DNA of 64,000 nucleotides from Cercospora beticola (taxonomy: Eukaryota > Ascomycota > Dothideomycetes > Mycosphaerellales > Mycosphaerellaceae): assembly GCF_033473495.1 (NCBI RefSeq), contig NC_088937.1, positions 186,001-250,000 on the forward strand, written 5' to 3'. Shown here piece by piece: positions 10,529 to 20,694 of the stretch (within the stretch, counting starts at the first letter, position 1; every line of letters starts with the position of its first letter). The notes beneath the pieces are model-generated. The model was not told the DNA's origin. It did not search any database and saw only the letters and a list, made by a program, of their open reading frames with translations. The translations under genes were made by a program, and so were the position numbers.

Positions 10529-12003
10529 GTTGATGGCGCTGGATATATGGCATTGTCGTTCGTGTGAATGTTCCGTGTCGCCCTAAAGACGAGTCTGAAG
10601 GCACTCGAGTGCACAAGTTCAGCTGAAGCCTCGTGTCAAGGGCTGCGCCACAGCGCCGATTGAGCGCCACGGCATGAATCGGAGCCAATGAAGTGTTGAA
10701 CCGAAAGCCTTCTTAAGTCGCACGCATTCGGAATTGTAGCTGGCGGCGCAGGCTCTTCATCGATATGGCATGCAGATGTGATTGTGCTTCCGAAGGAGAG
10801 TGATGTCTGATGGTCCTCGTCCTGGCTCTTGTGATTTTCCTCGTGTACTGCACGGCCATTGACTATGCCCCGATACCTGCAGACTCCTTTTCAGGCCATG
10901 TGTATGCTCTCGTCAGATGAGCAAAGTTCGATTTGAGCCTATGGCGTCGCCTGAGGAGGCTTCTCAGCGGTGTTGATCGGTGGAAGACGCGACGCCTATG
11001 AAGTCAGTCACCGACGCGGCCGTCACCTACCGGATCGTGATTTCCAGTCGACCATAGTACAAATGATCGTCGGGAAGCTACTACGTCCATACCGTGAGCG
11101 CAGTCGGACCATGCATGACGTCCCGGACGTGATGTCCTGGTCGAAGTTGTGGAGGATAGACAGCTCCTCACGCGACGCGTACGTGACAGAACGCCAAGAA
11201 ATTTCATTGCCGACTTCACCTGTCCAGCTTCTGTTCTCACAAGCATCAACAGTCATCATCACGAGGAGATGAATCTCTTGTGTGAACACAATACTAGGTG
11301 CGAGGGTCCTGGCTTGATAGAGCTCAGAGATTGTAGCTCCTTGAGCGAACTCAGGCTCACCACTCGATTTGCCCGCCGCGAGCACACGCTGCGAGACGCC
11401 TGGTCTCAACGGTCGAAGACAACGGCAGCACTGGCGAAGCAGTCCGGGCGCTATTGGGTCGTGGTCGCAGTGAGAAATGAAGCCTCTCGGCGGTCGATTT
11501 GCGAGAAATCCACGCTCAATCGACAGTTCTTGCGAGCTGCAGAGACGACCTGCTTAAGGTTCAGATGCAGCACTCAACGCCGCGCACGCCCTGCAGACGA
11601 GACTCAATGCCCGGAGGCTTCGTCCCTCCAACAGCAGTGCCAAAACCTTCATCCATGAGGTTTCGGCATGGCCGCTTGTCAAGATGGGATACTCGCCAGA
11701 ACAACTGAGATGCAGTAGACACTCGTATGCTCATACTCATTAGTCGCAGCCCGAATCTTGAACACTTGAATCTATCTGGTGAACAACCAGTGTTGCTCCA
11801 AGAAAGTCTGTCGCGCGCCGAAGCGCCCTGGCCCGCTTTGGGCGCTCTTCGAGTCCATTCCATCGAACAGGTCACCGTTTGCTTTCCCGCGAGGCTTGGC
11901 ACTGACACAGAGTCCCTTCTATTCTCGAGCTCTCGAACGGCATCTCACAGAAACAACAACACTCGCATTTCACAGAATTCGTTCTCAACACTTGGGACAC
12001 AAG
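10529..12003. other. Intergenic, no supported gene
   Basis: About 1.5 kb between the divergently transcribed HET gene and the repeat-protein gene. Short frames near 11.15-11.66 kb have no domains, and stop codons break any longer reading. No tRNA was recognised. Confidence 0.4.
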
Positions 12004-12060
12004 ATGTTCGGACCAGGTATGTCTGCACATTTCATTCATCCCTTCACAACTGTCTTTCTC

Positions 12061-12090
12061 GAGCGGCGGCGGCGGCGGCGGCGCGGCGGA
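12061..12090. repeat. (CGG)n microsatellite
   Basis: A run of about seven consecutive CGG-type trinucleotides with one interruption. It lies in the leader or putative first intron upstream of the 12176 start codon. Confidence 0.85.
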
Positions 12091-12175
12091 AGCGACCTCT
12101 CATGGAAGTCGCCTTGTAAGGGCATATTGGTCGGTGTATGTCTCGAGTGAAGTCTGACGCGGACAAGTTCATTGG

Positions 12176-13852
12176 ATGGACGAAGAGGCGATCGCCGAAA
12201 GTGCGATGCGAGCTCAACTTGCTGGCATGAGCAACCCTCTTTACCCAATTGCGCGCACACCACAGACGCAATTTCCCTTTGTGTTCGAGCGCCCAGCTCC
12301 GCCTCAACATCTCATCGGGCCAGGTCACTGGACGTTCCCCACGCCCGAGGCCCACCTCGCGGCTGTCCGCTTCGGCAACGCAAATGGTTTCGGCACTGCT
12401 GGGCTATCTCAGCTCAGCGCCAACCACACCTGGCACATGCGTGAGATTTACAATGGTCCGCTCGAACCGGGGAGCAACCGCCTTGTGCAAGATCCAACAG
12501 CGGGCATCGGACTTGCCAGGGAGCCCGCTACTCAACCAGTCCCTCGCGCTGAACCCAACGTCGAGAGCACGACGCCGAAGCGGGCTGCCACATCCAACAT
12601 CGATAGCACGAAGCCGAAGCGATTCGTCAAATCCAACATCAAGAGCACGACGCGCCAACTCATTGTCAAACTTCCGATCAAGAGCTGGAAGCCGAAGCGG
12701 GCTACCAAGTTCGACATCAAGAGCACGAAGTCGAAGCGTGCGGGTCAACTCAACACCAACAGCAAGCACGTGAAGCGAGCTCGCGTCTTGAGCAAGCTTA
12801 AGGCTTCCTACTCTCAACCCAGCCCTGTCCGCGCCCGAACGAAGCGTCCCTCCCGACTTCGCCAAGTGCATGGCCCGGACGACGTGGACACTGACTCCGA
12901 TGCCGATGCTCACAGTCACGCTGACTCCGCGCACGAGTCAGAGGAGGCGGTCATCACCGGCAGTGTCGGTACTGCCGATGATCCATCTGCGGACAGCTCG
13001 TCCGAGACCACGCACCCATCTCCTCGCTCTCAAACACCCGGCCCAGACAACCCGGAGGCTGATCTCGGCGCCGGCGTCGACCCTCGTAGTGGTCTCGCAC
13101 ATGAGCCAACCAACAACGACCTCATGGATCAGAGCATCGTCGCCCATGACCTCGAAGGCAGGGAAATCAAGAAGAAATACCACACTCAGAAGTTCGAGAA
13201 CATATGGAACAAGGTCACTAGCAAGATCACGCTCGACCGTGCACCTGCCGTGGTTGGCGTGCCAGAGCCCCACAAGCTCTGGTACTATGATGGCTTACGC
13301 TGGGTTATCTGGCCGCGCGGTCAAGAGAGAGCCTGGGACGATGAGAAGTGGATCGACAGCCTGAACAAGTACCGCGACCAGTCCGCTCGCCGCGATGGCT
13401 GGATGAAGAAGCGTGATGCGCCAATCTTCCAGTACACGACCGAGCATCTCGACTGGGTCTGGGAGTTTGTGAAGGAAGCTGAGGGCAAGATGCCTAAGCA
13501 GTCTCCTCGACGCATTGCTGAGCTCTTCAACGAGAAGTTTGGCTTGGTTGGTCTGGAGTCTGCGAGAAGTGACGAGCGCATGAGGAGGCTGATGTGGAAG
13601 ATGTGCGAGGATTACAAGGAGAACGGCGGAGAGAGCAGGAAGCTGAGGGCGTATGAGGATGGTCCACACAAGAAGAGCAAGGCCAAGGGTAAGGGCAAGG
13701 GTAAAGGCAAAAAGAAGACTACCACCGAGGTCGAGATGGAGGATGTCGACACGGCGGATGAGCAAGAGCAGTCCACGCTGGAAGACGATGCTGTCGCCGG
13801 GCTGATGGGATTGGGACGTGGTGGCGGCGACGCGGATGATGTGTCGGAGTAG
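12176..13852 (+). CDS. Basic nuclear-type protein with six 13-residue repeats
   Basis: Single exon of 558 residues; I do not recognise the family. Residues 131-208 consist of six tandem 13-residue units with a consensus like STKPKRATKSNIK, each bearing a Lys-Arg pair, which may act as nuclear localisation or DNA-contact segments. A Ser/Asp/His-rich acidic linker follows (residues 230-310), then a conserved-looking Trp-rich globular region (about 330-490; KLWYYDGLRWVIWPRG, LDWVWEFVKEAEG), and a Lys/Gly tail (KAKGKGKGKGKKK) with acidic end. An alternative start at 12004 (exon 12004-12016, GTATGT donor, 151-nt intron) would add four residues in frame. The 3' end is partly duplicated downstream. 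Confidence 0.68.
   Translation: MDEEAIAESAMRAQLAGMSNPLYPIARTPQTQFPFVFERPAPPQHLIGPGHWTFPTPEAHLAAVRFGNANGFGTAGLSQLSANHTWHMREIYNGPLEPGSNRLVQDPTAGIGLAREPATQPVPRAEPNVESTTPKRAATSNIDSTKPKRFVKSNIKSTTRQLIVKLPIKSWKPKRATKFDIKSTKSKRAGQLNTNSKHVKRARVLSKLKASYSQPSPVRARTKRPSRLRQVHGPDDVDTDSDADAHSHADSAHESEEAVITGSVGTADDPSADSSSETTHPSPRSQTPGPDNPEADLGAGVDPRSGLAHEPTNNDLMDQSIVAHDLEGREIKKKYHTQKFENIWNKVTSKITLDRAPAVVGVPEPHKLWYYDGLRWVIWPRGQERAWDDEKWIDSLNKYRDQSARRDGWMKKRDAPIFQYTTEHLDWVWEFVKEAEGKMPKQSPRRIAELFNEKFGLVGLESARSDERMRRLMWKMCEDYKENGGESRKLRAYEDGPHKKSKAKGKGKGKGKKKTTTEVEMEDVDTADEQEQSTLEDDAVAGLMGLGRGGGDADDVSE
12566..12799 (+). repeat. 39-bp coding tandem repeat, six units
   Basis: Six consecutive 39-bp units encode the 13-residue repeats of the basic protein. 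Units 1, 2, 4 and 5 keep the AAG-CG(A/G/T) Lys-Arg core; unit 3 is the most diverged. Confidence 0.8.
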
Positions 13853-14060
13853 ATGCTTTGCTGTTGCTGTTGGCTTGAGAAAGGTGCTTGAAGATGCTAT
13901 GCTGTTGCTGTTGGCTTGGCAAAGGTGCTTGGAGACGCTGTCGCCGGACTGACGAGACGAAAAAGCATTGGTGGCAACGAAGGTCATGATGTGTACGAGT
14001 TGACGAAAGCGTTGGTGCTGTGCGAATGCTGCTGCTCTTAGCTTGGAAAAGGGCGCTCGA
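13787..14060. repeat. Tandem duplication of the 3' end of the repeat-protein gene
   Basis: Two near-identical 41-bp units lie side by side (13852-13892 and 13893-13933), each with GCTGTTGCTGTTGGCTTG. The segment starting at 13934 (GACGCTGTCGCCGG) repeats the coding sequence at 13787-13800 and continues with diverged similarity through a GATGTGT...GAG block. The larger unit is therefore about 147 bp and includes the stop-codon region. Confidence 0.65.
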
Positions 14061-15105
14061 TGATTGGCTACCTTTACGACTGTTTTGTTCGTATAAGTTG
14101 ATCTGCGTTTGAGTTGCTGCTGTAGACTCCGTAGAGAAAAGTCAATAATTGCATTTGATCGAGACTACTTTTGAGACCATAACAGATGTGCGAAGATGAC
14201 TGAACTTTTTGCAGGACTTCCGTACTACGGAGGTACGTGTTGTGTTCCATTCCATGATTACATACGGATAAGTCAGCTGCCAAGACATGCGAAGTCGGAC
14301 GAAAACGACAGATCTCGGATACGATGATATACGATCGGTACGAATAGATATGCATAGACGATCTACTGTGATCCAAGTTGGCCGTTCGCTCATGCATTCA
14401 CAAATCCCGATCGTTCCTGGAGGATTCTAGTTCATACCCACGCACTCTGCTAACAAATGGAGTATTGAAAGTTCTACGAGATGAGGTGAAGTCAGCCGGA
14501 GACCTCGTCCGTAAGCATCCCGGCGCGCTTGTACCTGGCCGAAGTGATGTCAGATTGGTGAAGAGGTTGTCGGAACCGGGGGTTTGATGCGGCCGAGTCC
14601 TTCGTAATGCAAGATTTCTGACAGGGATGGGGAGGAAACGGCGTTCACAGATTCGGTACATAATAAGCAACAACGTACGAGGTTTTTGGACCTCGTGAGT
14701 TTTGCAGAGTCTTCATACTGATCCGATCCTACTGATCCGAATCATTACCGCTTGTCGTGTGGTCAAGAACGAGTCGCGGCCAAGGAGTGTCAAGGGAAAG
14801 TCAATTGATGAGCAGGACCCTGAAAGTCTCATCAATAAATCGTTTGGCGCGCTGCTCAGCTACGACCAACAGAGGAAGGCAGACCGGCAATCCTCCCACC
14901 ACACCACATCCTTCCGCCCTTCACCGCACTCGCTTGTTTTACCCCTCGTACCACTTTTTCTCCTGAAGAGTATCTGTACTCTCACGCCGCTCGCTTTGTA
15001 CAACTCGACCGACAGCCAGCCATAGGGTGCGCCGGCAGCAAACGAGAACTAGACCGAGAAGTGGCAATTGACTGCACCTCACGCGAGCAGTTGTCATTGC
15101 CCGCC
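14061..15105. other. Intergenic and promoter/leader of the Sec14-like gene
   Basis: No gene supported. The last ~200 bases before 15106 are pyrimidine-rich, as is common for fungal promoters and 5' leaders. Confidence 0.4.
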
Positions 15106-16338
15106 ATGGCAGATGTCACAGTCACGCCGGGGGCGAGCGTGCCTCAGCACAAGACGGCCGTCATTGGCACAGCAACTTCAGCAAATCCTTCGCGTTCAGC
15201 ATCAGTCGGATCGGGAGGTTCATTCAAGTCAGTTGCGTCCGGGACAACGCCTGCTAGTAGTGCTGCTGCCACGTTTGCCGGCGAACAGGAGGAGGAGTGG
15301 AAGATGCCTACAGATGGGCCATTGAAGACCCCGATCCCTCGACCAGCCGCTTCGACCAAACCTACACCACTTCCGAAACTCACTGCCGAGCAGGAGACCA
15401 AGTACGCCGCTGTACTTGCACAGGTCTCCCAATGGACCACGATCCCAACCTCCAACGCCAAGGGTGCGCCCTCAGCGCCTCTGGAAGATCGAGAACGCAT
15501 GTTCTTGACGCGAGAGTGCCTTCTGAGATACCTGCGTGCAACAAAATGGGTCACAGCAGACGCATTGAAGAGATTGCAAGGCACATTGAGCTGGCGAAGA
15601 GAATACGGAGCGGACACTTTCACACACGACTACATCAGTCCTGAGAATGAAACGGGAAAGCAAATACAACTTGGCTTTGACAAGGAGCAGCGTCCGTGTC
15701 TCTACCTGAACCCAGGCAGGCAGAACACGAAGATGTCGGATCGTCAAATCCACCATCTATGTTATATGCTCGACCGGACACTTGAGATGATGCCAGCTGG
15801 GCAGGAAAGCAACTGCCTCATCATCAACTTCAAAAACGCCAAGAGCGGCGCGATCCCCACTATGGGTCAGGCAAGAGCTGTCCTGGACATTCTACAGAAT
15901 CACAACCCGGAGCGCCTGGGACGAGCGCTCATTACTGACACACCCTGGTATGTCAATGCCTTCTTCAAGGTCATCTCGCCCTTCATCGATCCTGTGACCC
16001 GAGAGAAGATGAAGTTCAACGAGGACATGTCGAACTACATACCCAAGGAGCAGCTCTGGAACGAATTCGGTGGAGACGTCCCTTTCGACTACGACCACTC
16101 CATTTACTGGCCTGCATTCGAAGCGGAGTTCACCAAGAAGCGTGATGCCTACAAGAAGCGATGGGAGCTTGGTGGGAAGAGAATTGGTGAATTCGAGGAT
16201 TACCTACGAGGCGGCAATCATCCTTCCCTGAAGCACACTTTGGAAGCGAAAGAAAACGAGAAGCCGGCTGCTGCTGCTCAAGCGAGCTCTGCTGAGGCGG
16301 ATACTGCGGCTGCTGGTGTTGCGAAATTGTCTGTCTAA
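15106..16338 (+). CDS. Sec14/CRAL-TRIO phosphatidylinositol-transfer-like protein
   Basis: The first ATG in an ideal context (CCGCCATGG) is at 15106 and gives 410 residues. After a Ser/Ala/Pro-rich N-terminus come a CRAL-TRIO N-terminal helical part (FLTRECLLRYLRATKW) and the lipid-binding lobe (residues about 185-335: LGFDKEQRPCLYLNPGRQ, LIINFKNAKSG, ITDTPWYVNAFFKVISPFID, KEQLWNEFGGD). The layout is closest to yeast Pdr16/Sfh-type Sec14 homologues, which exchange phosphatidylinositol and sterols at the ER, lipid droplets and plasma membrane and affect azole tolerance. Orthology to Pdr16 is inferred from motif order, not proved. The Ala-rich C-terminus is low complexity. No intron is seen. 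Confidence 0.9.
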   Translation: MADVTVTPGASVPQHKTAVIGTATSANPSRSASVGSGGSFKSVASGTTPASSAAATFAGEQEEEWKMPTDGPLKTPIPRPAASTKPTPLPKLTAEQETKYAAVLAQVSQWTTIPTSNAKGAPSAPLEDRERMFLTRECLLRYLRATKWVTADALKRLQGTLSWRREYGADTFTHDYISPENETGKQIQLGFDKEQRPCLYLNPGRQNTKMSDRQIHHLCYMLDRTLEMMPAGQESNCLIINFKNAKSGAIPTMGQARAVLDILQNHNPERLGRALITDTPWYVNAFFKVISPFIDPVTREKMKFNEDMSNYIPKEQLWNEFGGDVPFDYDHSIYWPAFEAEFTKKRDAYKKRWELGGKRIGEFEDYLRGGNHPSLKHTLEAKENEKPAAAAQASSAEADTAAAGVAKLSV

Positions 16339-17397
16339 GCTTGTTCACGAACCTGGAGAATCCTGTGCGATGGGAAGAGCACCTATGAAATGCATTTGTA
16401 TGGGCGTATTTGCGAGCATCGTGTTGTGCTTGGCTGGGTTGTGAATTGAACATAGATGCAGAAGAGCATACAATTGGGCAAGCAGAGAACCAGGCTCGGT
16501 ATGTTTGAGAACATTGTACAGGCCGCGCAGTGCGAGCGAGCGAGCATGAATCCTAGAACATTTGTATCATTCTCCTATGTGGGAGCAGATTCTTTGATTA
16601 GTGGTGAGTGAAATGCTGTTGGTTGTGAGAAGGCTGATTCAGATATTCTAGACACGGTGGCGCTGACTTCGAGGGTACGTCTCCTAGCGCAATTCGGTCC
16701 TTCGAGTCGGGCTCTGAGATAGACCCCATGATATCAAGAGTCTGAGAAGGATCCGTAGTGTTCCACAGGCAACACGCACGCCACTATTGCCTGCAAGAGA
16801 CGTTCAGCACAGGAAGAGGGACAAGTTGGTCCATGGCCTCAGGCAAGATCGGGCTTGGCATTCACCTATAGATCCACTCCTTTTTCTATGGTTTCTTCCC
16901 TAATGAGCACACACCTTGAATCTCATGGACTGGACCTCCGAGGCAGGATATAGGGTTGCGCTTCTACAGCTACTGTCTCAATCCATCTGGAAAGACGGGC
17001 GTCGATCAGGTCTTGACCTCTCATTTGGCGAAGATTCGCATCGACTTCTCCATCAGGCAACCAGGCGCTAATTCGGGCGCCAGTCGCGGCTTCCTGGACT
17101 TCACCGATCAAGTTCTCTTCGTCTATCGTCCTCCAGTACATGGAAGATCCTAGCCGAAACTCTCGTGCAGCACAAAGGGCTTATCACGTGGAACTCCGTG
17201 TTCACTTACATCTGCGACATTCACTCAGCAAACGTGACTGAGTCGTCGCAACACATCTACAAATACATGCATCTCGCAAAGCGGCGCGACCAAGACACTT
17301 TCGTGAACCTTGCCTCAACTTCCTGCACACCGACTGCTCACCTTTCTACCAGCGAACAGCTGCCGCCAGTGTCCTGCACGCGAACATACCGACTACA
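16339..17397. other. Intergenic before the F-box cluster
   Basis: About 1.06 kb without a supported gene. Frames near 16.9-17.15 kb show no domain and no similarity that I can see to the neighbouring paralogues. Confidence 0.4.
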
Positions 17398-18441
17398 ATG
17401 TCGTCCTCTCAACAGAAGACGACCAGCGTAGATGACGCACCTCCTGCACTCCTCGCGTTGCCGGCCGAAATGAAACTGCAAGTTCTATCCCACCTGCCAG
17501 GCAGACAGATTCAAGCTTGTCGCCGAGTTTGTCGGGAGTTCACAGAGCTCATCAACTCGAGGGAAAATCAGAAAGCGATCATCGATCCCATTCGCGCTCG
17601 TGCAGCTAAACGTCGCTGGCCTCTTCTTAATGTAATTACCTCGCCCTACAAGAAGAGCTTGTTCACCTCCCTCTTCACGTGGATATCGTGCCGCGGCATT
17701 TGGCCAGACATCGAACGCAATCGATGGATCATCCGATCTGCTGCAAGGCAATGGTCAATACGCATCTCAGACGAGATCAAGGCGATGCTGCACACGATGT
17801 TCCGCACCAATACTGCGTACCCTGTCGTCTTGCGGTGCGCAGATCGACTGCTGGAGATTATCGCGGAGGCGTTGGTGCAGGCTTACATCGATGTTCACTT
17901 TCCGGACCTTTTTGTTGGTACCGAGAACACTGCGACACGGATGTGTGATGTGAGTACCAAGCGAAAGTTCTTCAGTGTAATCGACAGTCGCATCCAGCAA
18001 GTCGATATACAATATCTGGCTACCCATCTCGGCTTGCCCCTAAGCAGAGCCCAGCTGGGCAGATGGTACGACCGTATTATCGCGCGACGAGCGCCGGTCG
18101 CCTACAAAAACAGCACTGCCCTTCTGAACATTCCCCGCGGACCTTCACCACAGCTGACTGTTCCGCAACTCCTCCTGACAGGGTTCAGTTACTGGTATCA
18201 AGAACATGACTTCGCAACTTCTATCGGAGACCCTCGCCCAGTTGCAGTTGAGACCCACGGGCGATGTACGGCGAAAGACTTGAGAGAATTTCTCGGCTGC
18301 CGTATACCGGTCGTTGAACCATACGCGGCATGGTATGTACGGTGGCAGTGGGCTTACGATCTAGTCTGCGAAGCGATCGGTGGAAAGGCTCTGACGGAAA
18401 TTCAGAAGGCTGCGCTGCTTGAGGAGCTTCATGTCTTTTGA
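17398..18441 (+). CDS. F-box-like protein, cluster paralogue 1
   Basis: Single exon of 347 residues. The F-box-like helix bundle is at residues 15-60 (LLALPAEMKLQVLSHLPGRQ, then CRRVCREFTELI), which would bind Skp1 in an SCF ubiquitin ligase. The rest is a family-specific body shared by all five genes here: a RGIW block, QAYIDVHFPDLF, CDVSTKRKF, LPLSRAQLGRWYDRI, GRCTAKDLREFLG and the terminal EELHVF. There are no LRR, WD40 or Kelch repeats, so substrate choice must lie in this unnamed body. It is most similar to paralogue 2, 530 bases downstream in the same direction, pointing to tandem duplication. Confidence 0.8.
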   Translation: MSSSQQKTTSVDDAPPALLALPAEMKLQVLSHLPGRQIQACRRVCREFTELINSRENQKAIIDPIRARAAKRRWPLLNVITSPYKKSLFTSLFTWISCRGIWPDIERNRWIIRSAARQWSIRISDEIKAMLHTMFRTNTAYPVVLRCADRLLEIIAEALVQAYIDVHFPDLFVGTENTATRMCDVSTKRKFFSVIDSRIQQVDIQYLATHLGLPLSRAQLGRWYDRIIARRAPVAYKNSTALLNIPRGPSPQLTVPQLLLTGFSYWYQEHDFATSIGDPRPVAVETHGRCTAKDLREFLGCRIPVVEPYAAWYVRWQWAYDLVCEAIGGKALTEIQKAALLEELHVF

Positions 18442-18971
18442 GGACGAAGCTGAGGAGTGGAAAGGCTACATGGGACGGGAATCAGTGCTAGCTACAGAGC
18501 TTGCGGTGCTTGTTCCTTGTTAACTCGTCTCAGGATTCCTGAACATCTGAAGCGTAACCGCTGATCGCACTGCAGTATAATACCATATCGTGGTACTGGT
18601 GGCATCGCTTTGGCACGATCAGGCTTTTCTTTTGGTCTACGAGAGAAGGCACCACGAGCCGGGGTCATTGGCTCATTGTTCTTCGCAAAGACCCGAAAAG
18701 CCGATTGGACAGGACTTGTCAACAACGGCTTTGTATTCCTGAAAATGGTATTGTTCAAGTCTCACCAAGTGCCCTGTGTTCAGTCGCGAAGATAAATATT
18801 CCACGTAATGATACGATCGCGCGTGTCCACCTCGATTCAGATACTACAAATTGCCAGTTTCCAAAACCTGTCTCCACAAGCTCACTCGATACAGACCTTC
18901 TGCCTACCGAAAGCTCGAACGAGCCTGAGAGGAAGAGCTGCTGGACAGCTACACGAACGGCTGAAATCAAA
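18442..18971. other. Spacer between F-box paralogues 1 and 2
   Basis: 530 bases. The frame of paralogue 2 stays open through part of this spacer (from 18705), but the first ATG that gives the family N-terminus is at 18972. Confidence 0.45.
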
Positions 18972-20084
18972 ATGTCGACCAATCCGAACACCACCACCCG
19001 TGCCGCGAGCACACCATCAGCCACAATTCTCGACCTCCCGGCCGAAGTGAAGTTGATGGTTTTATCCCACCTTCCAGCAAACCAGGTACAAGAGTGCCGT
19101 CGAGTCTGCAGCGACTTCAAGGAGCTAATCGATTCGCATGACAACCAGACGGCAATTCGAAAACCTATACTTGACCGCGGCGCAACAGAACAGGAGTCTT
19201 TCGTTGACTTCTTTCTTGTAACCGATTGCGAGGAGAGTCTACTCTCGTACCTATTCCATTGGATCGCCAGGAGAGGAATCTGGCGGAGCAGAGAACGAAA
19301 TGCTCACATTGCTCATTCAGCTGCGAAGCAGTGGGCACTACACGTTTCGTCCACGTTCCGGAACACATTCGCTGCTGACCCTATGCACTTTGGAGCGCAA
19401 ATGGTCTATAACTTCCTTGGACGTATCGCATATGCTCTGAGTCAAGCGTACATCGACACTCACTTTCCGGATTTCTTTGAAGCGGAGGATACTGATGGCC
19501 TCGAGACCCATGACATGTGCGATGTGAGTACCCTGGAAAAATTCTATGAGGTCATTGATGGCAGTCTTTACCAGGCTGACCTCAATCACCTGATCAATGA
19601 GCTTGATTTACCGCTGAGTAGAGCTCAACTAGGGCAATGGTACGGAGAAATCGTCGCGAAGCAAGAACCCCGCGTCTCCTCCTCCTCCTCCCTCTCCGAT
19701 CACGACGACGACACCACCACCCCACCCCTCATCTCCATCCCCCTCGGCCCCTCCCCACTTCTAGCCATCCCACCCTACGTCCTCACAGATTTCGAATACT
19801 GGTACCAACTCAACGAAGAGGATCTCGAATTCGACAACAGCGACACTTACTCCGACTGCGCCTCTGACGTCTTTCCGCGAGAGACTCATCGAATCCCAGG
19901 CCGATGTACGGCAAAGCAATTGAGCAGAGTCTTGGGAGGATGGCCTTGTGAGGAGCTTTACCCGCATTGGACGTGGTGTGTGAAATCGAAATGGGCGGAT
20001 GAGTTGATTGGGAAGGCGCTTGGTGGGGAGGAGTTGACGGAGATGCAGAGGGCGGCGGTGATTGAGGAGTTGTATGTTTTTTGA
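18972..20084 (+). CDS. F-box-like protein, cluster paralogue 2
   Basis: Single exon of 370 residues starting at the ATG of MSTNPNTTTR, whose position relative to the F-box (ILDLPAEVKLMVLSHLP, CRRVCSDFKELID) matches paralogue 1. Shared blocks: RRGIW, QAYIDTHFPDFF, MCDVSTLEKFYEVID, LPLSRAQLGQWY, GRCTAKQL, and the tail EELYVF. It differs by a Ser/Asp/Thr-rich insertion after LGQWYGEIVAKQEP (about residues 235-255) encoded by a C-rich stretch (19676-19730). Codon usage swings from C-ending (19670-19880) to G/T-ending (after about 19900). A role as SCF adaptor is inferred from the domain only. Confidence 0.8.
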   Translation: MSTNPNTTTRAASTPSATILDLPAEVKLMVLSHLPANQVQECRRVCSDFKELIDSHDNQTAIRKPILDRGATEQESFVDFFLVTDCEESLLSYLFHWIARRGIWRSRERNAHIAHSAAKQWALHVSSTFRNTFAADPMHFGAQMVYNFLGRIAYALSQAYIDTHFPDFFEAEDTDGLETHDMCDVSTLEKFYEVIDGSLYQADLNHLINELDLPLSRAQLGQWYGEIVAKQEPRVSSSSSLSDHDDDTTTPPLISIPLGPSPLLAIPPYVLTDFEYWYQLNEEDLEFDNSDTYSDCASDVFPRETHRIPGRCTAKQLSRVLGGWPCEELYPHWTWCVKSKWADELIGKALGGEELTEMQRAAVIEELYVF

Positions 20085-20694
20085 GGAACTAGATGGGTTG
20101 GTTTGATTGGGCTGAGGATATGGGGAGGTCGTAGAGGAAAAATTTGTGTTATGCGGTCATTAGGTTGAGAAAGGGTAAGAAATGTAATTGTTGTTGATCT
20201 TTTATTTTATCCCTATAGGAATCTTAGGAAGTGTTTCTCTACGCCTGCCGAACGGGCGCAAGAATGTCGACTGCGGCTAATGGTTTAAATCCTTCGAGAG
20301 AGACCTTCCGATCTTGCTTCCGGCGTTCCTTCGAGAATCGTTCAGGAGCTAATGCTTAGAGCTTCCCTCTTCCGCCTAGTGCGAGCCTCATGCTTGATGA
20401 CTTATACGTTTACGTGGACGTATTGATGGTTTGGTGGAGGAATTAGAGGCTGCTCGGAACACATTTTCTTTCTAGTAGTATTGATCTGTGGGCGAATTAC
20501 TTGACACGAGAGCTACTGTGGGCCATCGATCTTGTGTTTCTTGGACCTTCTTACTAGCGTCAAAGAGACACATTACTAGGCCACTACCTGATGAAAAGCA
20601 TTGATTATGCTTGTTCAAACGTCTGAGCCCTTACATTTAGTACGCGACACAGCGTTCTCTTTTGCTTCATGCACTGAGATCCCCGTCATTCTTT
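20085..20694. other. Convergent intergenic region in the F-box cluster
   Basis: 610 bases between the 3' ends of paralogues 2 and 3. It is T-rich near 20.2 kb, consistent with 3' untranslated sequence. No other feature is seen. Confidence 0.4.

Noticed and set aside
13295..13987. 230-residue leftward frame opposite the repeat-protein gene
   Set aside because: Shadow of the coding strand; no motif, Leu/Ala/Arg-rich.
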